64,000 nt of DNA, taken from Acidovorax sp. sif1233. GTDB lineage: Bacteria > Pseudomonadota > Gammaproteobacteria > Burkholderiales > Burkholderiaceae_C. Numbering within the stretch: the first letter of the stretch is position 1; every line of letters starts with the position of its first letter. Under the pieces are notes generated by a model that worked only from the letters and a program-made list of their open reading frames with translations, was not told the origin of the DNA and made no database searches. A program made the translations under genes and the position numbers. This document shows, in pieces, positions 61,003-64,000 of this stretch. The stretch covers positions 372,001-436,000 of the forward strand of contig NZ_JAHUWZ010000003.1 in NCBI RefSeq assembly GCF_019218755.1, read 5' to 3'.

Positions 61003-62070
61003 TCAGAACGTATGCGCGATGCCGCTGCTGATCCCAGTGGCTCGGCTCTTGGCGGCCCCGCCCTGGTAGCCCGCGCGCCAGCGGGTACGGTCCAGCTCGG
61101 CGTAGAGCTTGGTACGGCGTGAGAACTTATATTCTGCAAACAGCATAGTCCGGCTGTACCCGTCCTCCCTGGCCCCGGTGCGCTCGCGCTCCACGCGATA
61201 CCACGCCGCTGTGAAGTCGATCGTGTTCGTCGCCGACCAGGTGGCGCCGGCCGAATGGGTACGCTGCCCGGTGCGGGCCGCTGCTGACGTCTGCGCATGG
61301 CTGCGCGCGGTGTTGACCGCCAGGCGCACGCTGCCGGACTGGTAGGCAGCGCCCAGCGTGGCGGCACGCAGCGGCAGGTCTGCCGCCGTGGTGAACCGCT
61401 GGAACGCCCCCGAGATGACCCAGCCCCCGGCCGTGTACGCCAGGCCGGCACCGGCCGAGTGCTGGGCGGCGGTGGACCCGGCGTTTTCACCCACGCTGTA
61501 CATCGCCCGGGCCGTGACCGGACCGAAGAAACCGGTGTATTTGAAGGAGTTGTCCAGCCGGTACGACCCGCTGGAAGACCCGGTGGCACCGTACTCCACC
61601 CCGAGGCCGTGGTTGCTCAAGGCCGCAGTGACGATGTTGGGATTGAAGGCCGCAAAGCGCATACCCACGGCATCCACCGGGCTGACGGCATCGGCCAGCA
61701 GATTGGTCTGACGCCCAAGGGTGACCTGCCCCCACGAACCACCGACGCCAACGATGGCGGCTCGATCAAAGAACTTGGTGACGTTGGCCGTGCTGCCCGT
61801 GTCCACGTTCAGGCCCGTCTCCAGGTTGAAGAGCGCGTACATGCCATCGCCCAGGTCCTCGCGGCTGCGGAACCCGATGCGGCTGGTGTTGTCGACCCCG
61901 CTGGCCAGGCCGGTGGCCGACGCGGCGGCCGGTGCGTTGGCGGAGGTCATGCCCGAGGTGTGCCGCACGCCGGCGTCGACAATGCCATACACGGTGGGGC
62001 CACCCTGCTGGGCAAATGCGAAGGCCGGCACACTCAGTGCCGCGACGAGGACAGGAATCAAGCGGGTCAT
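61003..62070 (-). CDS. Outer-membrane porin (gram-negative general porin type)
   Basis: 355 residues, signal peptide cleaved near AFAQQ (about residue 20), then the start VYGIVDAGVRHTSG and the SRIGFRSREDLGDGMYALFNLETG motif of beta-proteobacterial porins. The loop with TLGRQTNLLADAV and the C-terminal phenylalanine (IAHTF) fit a 16-strand trimeric porin. It lies 147 bases after the ModA-like gene and may be co-transcribed to let the ligand cross the outer membrane. Confidence 0.92.
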   Translation of the reverse strand: MTRLIPVLVAALSVPAFAFAQQGGPTVYGIVDAGVRHTSGMTSANAPAAASATGLASGVDNTSRIGFRSREDLGDGMYALFNLETGLNVDTGSTANVTKFFDRAAIVGVGGSWGQVTLGRQTNLLADAVSPVDAVGMRFAAFNPNIVTAALSNHGLGVEYGATGSSSGSYRLDNSFKYTGFFGPVTARAMYSVGENAGSTAAQHSAGAGLAYTAGGWVISGAFQRFTTAADLPLRAATLGAAYQSGSVRLAVNTARSHAQTSAAARTGQRTHSAGATWSATNTIDFTAAWYRVERERTGAREDGYSRTMLFAEYKFSRRTKLYAELDRTRWRAGYQGGAAKSRATGISSGIAHTF

Positions 62071-62217
62071 AGGACTCTTTTGTCGTTGTAGTGATGTGCG
62101 CGCAGCCGCCAGCCGCACCGTGCAAAGCCGGTGCCTGTCGTGTCTGAGGTGCGCGCAGGAAGGGGCATGCGCCCCGGGCGCAGGGGGCGTGCCTGGGCGG
62201 TGCCGGGAGTCGCCGCG

Positions 62218-63057
62218 TCAGCGAGCGCTGGCGGGCTCCATGCCGGTACTGCGAATGATGGGTGCTGCAGCCGACGCCGAAAGGAAGCGGATCAGATGGC
62301 GGGCCGCTTCCGGATTGGCCGACCCAGCCGCCACCCCGGCCGAGAAAAACACGCGCTGCTGCACTTCGTCCGGCAACGGGCCGACAAACTCCAGCTCCTT
62401 GAACGGCAACAGCTCACTCACCTGCTGAAAGCCGATCTCGGCATCGCCGCGCAGCACCACCGCGCCCACGCGTTCGCTGAATATCTTGGTGGCCTTGTCC
62501 TTGATCTGCTCCGCGACACCCAGACGCGGGAACAATTCGGTCGACAGATAGACGCCGCTCGCGCTGGCCGAGTAGGCGATGGATTTGGCATCGAGCAGCG
62601 TCTTCTTGAGCGCATCGACCGTGCTGATGTCGGGCTTGGGCGTGCCCTTGCGCACGCTCATGCCGATCATCGAACGCGCGAGATCCACGCGGCTGCCCTG
62701 CTGCACCTTGCCCTGGGCAATGAGTGCCTCCAGGCCCGAATCGGCCAGGATGACGATATCGAACTGCTCGTTGCGGGCAAAACGGCTCGGGATCGAATCG
62801 GGCGCGTTGCCCATGGATGCACCCCGCTCCGTGACCACCTTGTGGCCGGTGGCCTGCTCGTACAGCGGGATCAACTGGTCGTACGCAGCCGAGAAGCCGC
62901 CCGATGTGACCACGCGGATCTCTGCGGCCTGGACGCTGGCCGGCACGGCGCCCGCCATGCCCAGGCCCACCGCCAGCGCGGTGCCCAGCATGGCGTTCAG
63001 GAATCGTCGGCGCGGCGCCCGCGGGGGCCGGGTAGTCGTCGAATGGACGGATTGCAT
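62218..63057 (-). CDS. ModA-like periplasmic binding protein
   Basis: 279 residues. A signal peptide with basic N-region (APRRRFLNAMLGTALAVGLG) is cleaved near VQAAE (about residue 45). The mature part (IRVVTSGGFSAAYDQLIPLYEQATG, FDIVILADSGLEALIAQGKV, then AEIGFQQVSELLPFKELEFVG) matches the molybdate-binding-protein-like family. No modB or modC lies nearby, and the next gene upstream is a Bug receptor, so an organic anion or a sensing role is as likely as molybdate. The ATG at 63057 follows AGGAGAC. Confidence 0.85.
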   Translation of the reverse strand: MQSVHSTTTRPPRAPRRRFLNAMLGTALAVGLGMAGAVPASVQAAEIRVVTSGGFSAAYDQLIPLYEQATGHKVVTERGASMGNAPDSIPSRFARNEQFDIVILADSGLEALIAQGKVQQGSRVDLARSMIGMSVRKGTPKPDISTVDALKKTLLDAKSIAYSASASGVYLSTELFPRLGVAEQIKDKATKIFSERVGAVVLRGDAEIGFQQVSELLPFKELEFVGPLPDEVQQRVFFSAGVAAGSANPEAARHLIRFLSASAAAPIIRSTGMEPASAR

Positions 63058-63100
63058 GTCTTGTCTCCTGATGTCTTGTTGGAATGCGGGGCGCTGCGCC

Positions 63101-64000
63101 TCAGTCCGCAGTGATCTTTCGCTCGCGCACGATGCGGCCCCACTTGCCGTGCTCTGCCGCGATGAACTTGCCCAGTTCTTCCCGCGTGCCGGGCGCAGCC
63201 GTCTGGCCGTGCTTGAGGAGGTTTTCGCGTACCTCGGGGGTGTTGAGCACCTTCACCAGCTCGACATTCCAGCGGTCGAGCAACGGCTTGGGCGTTTTGG
63301 CCGAAGCCACGAACGCATACCAGTTGGTGGCATTGAAGCCCGGGAACGTCTCGGCCACCGTGGGCACATTGGGCAGGTAGGCGGGGCGGGTCAGCCCGGT
63401 GGTGGCCAGCGGCACCAGCTTGCCCGATTCGATGTGGGGCAGCGCCGTTGGAGGGGCCGCATAAAACGACGTGACCCGCTCGCCCAGCACATCCTGCAGC
63501 GCCGGGGCACCCCCCTTGTAGGGCACATGCACGGTATCGATCCTGGCCACATCGTTGAGCAGCTCGCCCGCCAGGTGGGAAGCAGACCCAGGGCCGGTCG
63601 AGGCAAAGTCGAGCTTGCCAGGCTCACGCTTGGCCTTCGCCACGAATTCGCCCAGGGTCTTGATGCCGGTGCTGGCCGGCACCACCAGCACATTGGGAAA
63701 GCTCACTCCCATGGTGATGGGCGACAGATCCTTGAGCGGGTCGTAGCGCACGGCCATGAAATGGGGCGCGATGGTGAGCGGCCCGATCGATCCAAACAGC
63801 AGCACCGAACCATCCGATGGACCGGTGGCGACCTGCGTGTGCGCCAGATTGCCGCCCGCGCCCGGCTTGTTGTCCACCACCACGCTCTGGCCAATGTTTT
63901 CGCCCAGCTTCTTGGCAATCAGCCGCGCAGCGATATCCGCCGAACCGCCGGCGGCAAAGCCCACGACCAGGGTGACCGGCTTTTTGGGAGGGAAGTCTTG
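63101..64000 (-). CDS. Bug/TctC-family periplasmic receptor, N-terminus outside the window
   Basis: 299 residues are visible. The frame is open to the last base (QDFPPKKPVTLVVGFAAGG), so the signal peptide lies beyond the edge. Family marks: GFAAGGSADIAARLIAKKLG, VDNKPGAGGNLAHTQVA, GKLDFASTGPGSASHLAGEL and PYKGGAPALQDVLGERV. It comes 43 bases before the ModA-like gene on the same strand and is probably in one operon with it and the porin. Confidence 0.9.
   Translation of the reverse strand, partial: QDFPPKKPVTLVVGFAAGGSADIAARLIAKKLGENIGQSVVVDNKPGAGGNLAHTQVATGPSDGSVLLFGSIGPLTIAPHFMAVRYDPLKDLSPITMGVSFPNVLVVPASTGIKTLGEFVAKAKREPGKLDFASTGPGSASHLAGELLNDVARIDTVHVPYKGGAPALQDVLGERVTSFYAAPPTALPHIESGKLVPLATTGLTRPAYLPNVPTVAETFPGFNATNWYAFVASAKTPKPLLDRWNVELVKVLNTPEVRENLLKHGQTAAPGTREELGKFIAAEHGKWGRIVRERKITAD

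Noticed and set aside
62218-63057. Calling the binding protein modA
   Set aside because: No modB or modC lies nearby and the gene sits with a Bug receptor and a porin, so molybdate is not supported beyond family similarity.

Overview
This is a GC-rich, gene-dense stretch that reads as the chromosome of a betaproteobacterium, most likely a member of the Comamonadaceae close to Acidovorax. Four genes for Bug/TctC-type periplasmic receptors lie scattered without the TctAB membrane genes. An argH gene stands head to head with an AlgZ/AlgR (LytS/LytTR) pair. A family of AT-rich two-hairpin elements, of a kind I recall as common in this family, recurs along the window. I see no rRNA, tRNA, CRISPR array, phage, transposase or replication origin.

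Layout. 1-4.4 kb: a hydrolase fragment, a diguanylate cyclase, a GNAT gene broken by one stop codon, a stand-alone TipAS-domain gene and an IclR regulator. 4.6-11.5 kb: an operon divergent from that IclR gene, with polyamine-type ABC transporter parts, a three-subunit flavin/iron-sulfur amine or opine dehydrogenase of the HcnABC/OoxAB type, and a binding protein. 11.7-16.5 kb: a diheme cytochrome c, convergent with an ECF sigma/anti-sigma pair and a set made of an outer-membrane DUF3034 protein, an exported truncated haemoglobin and a type-1 copper protein. The sigma gene and the DUF3034 gene carry the same promoter, TGAATCCA-N15-CGTA. 16.6-23.7 kb: an EamA transporter, then a catabolic operon (acyl-CoA ligase, citryl-CoA-lyase-like protein, a tandem-duplicated unknown protein, a short-chain dehydrogenase, a Bug receptor) divergent from a second IclR gene with two matching palindromes between them. 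23.7-36.3 kb: an FMN-dependent 2-hydroxyacid dehydrogenase, a large PAS/GGDEF protein, and a bacterial alpha-2-macroglobulin / small membrane protein / PBP1C operon. 36.5-39.3 kb: a large-subunit catalase and a ferritin-like protein.

39.4-50.1 kb: a Bug receptor, argH, the AlgZ/AlgR pair, an AraC regulator, an IPTL-CTERM beta-helix surface protein, then a Bug receptor and a deaminase divergent from a LysR gene. 50.2-54.7 kb: a ZIP metal transporter, a Tat-exported dienelactone hydrolase, and a diguanylate cyclase with four tandem PAS domains. 54.8-59.1 kb: an amino-acid racemase and binding protein divergent from a DadA-like D-amino-acid dehydrogenase, with another LysR gene. 59.2-64 kb: two glutathione transferases, a porin, a ModA-like binding protein and a Bug receptor cut by the window edge.

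The strongest candidates for an undescribed system are the sigma-controlled globin/cupredoxin/beta-barrel module at 12.7-16.5 kb and the IclR-controlled CoA-ligase/lyase operon at 17.7-23.7 kb. In the second, the lyase lacks the expected catalytic aspartate and its partner is an unrecognised internally duplicated protein. A third notable signal is that members or fragments of the repeat family sit inside reading frames, including one that encodes nearly a whole signal peptide.
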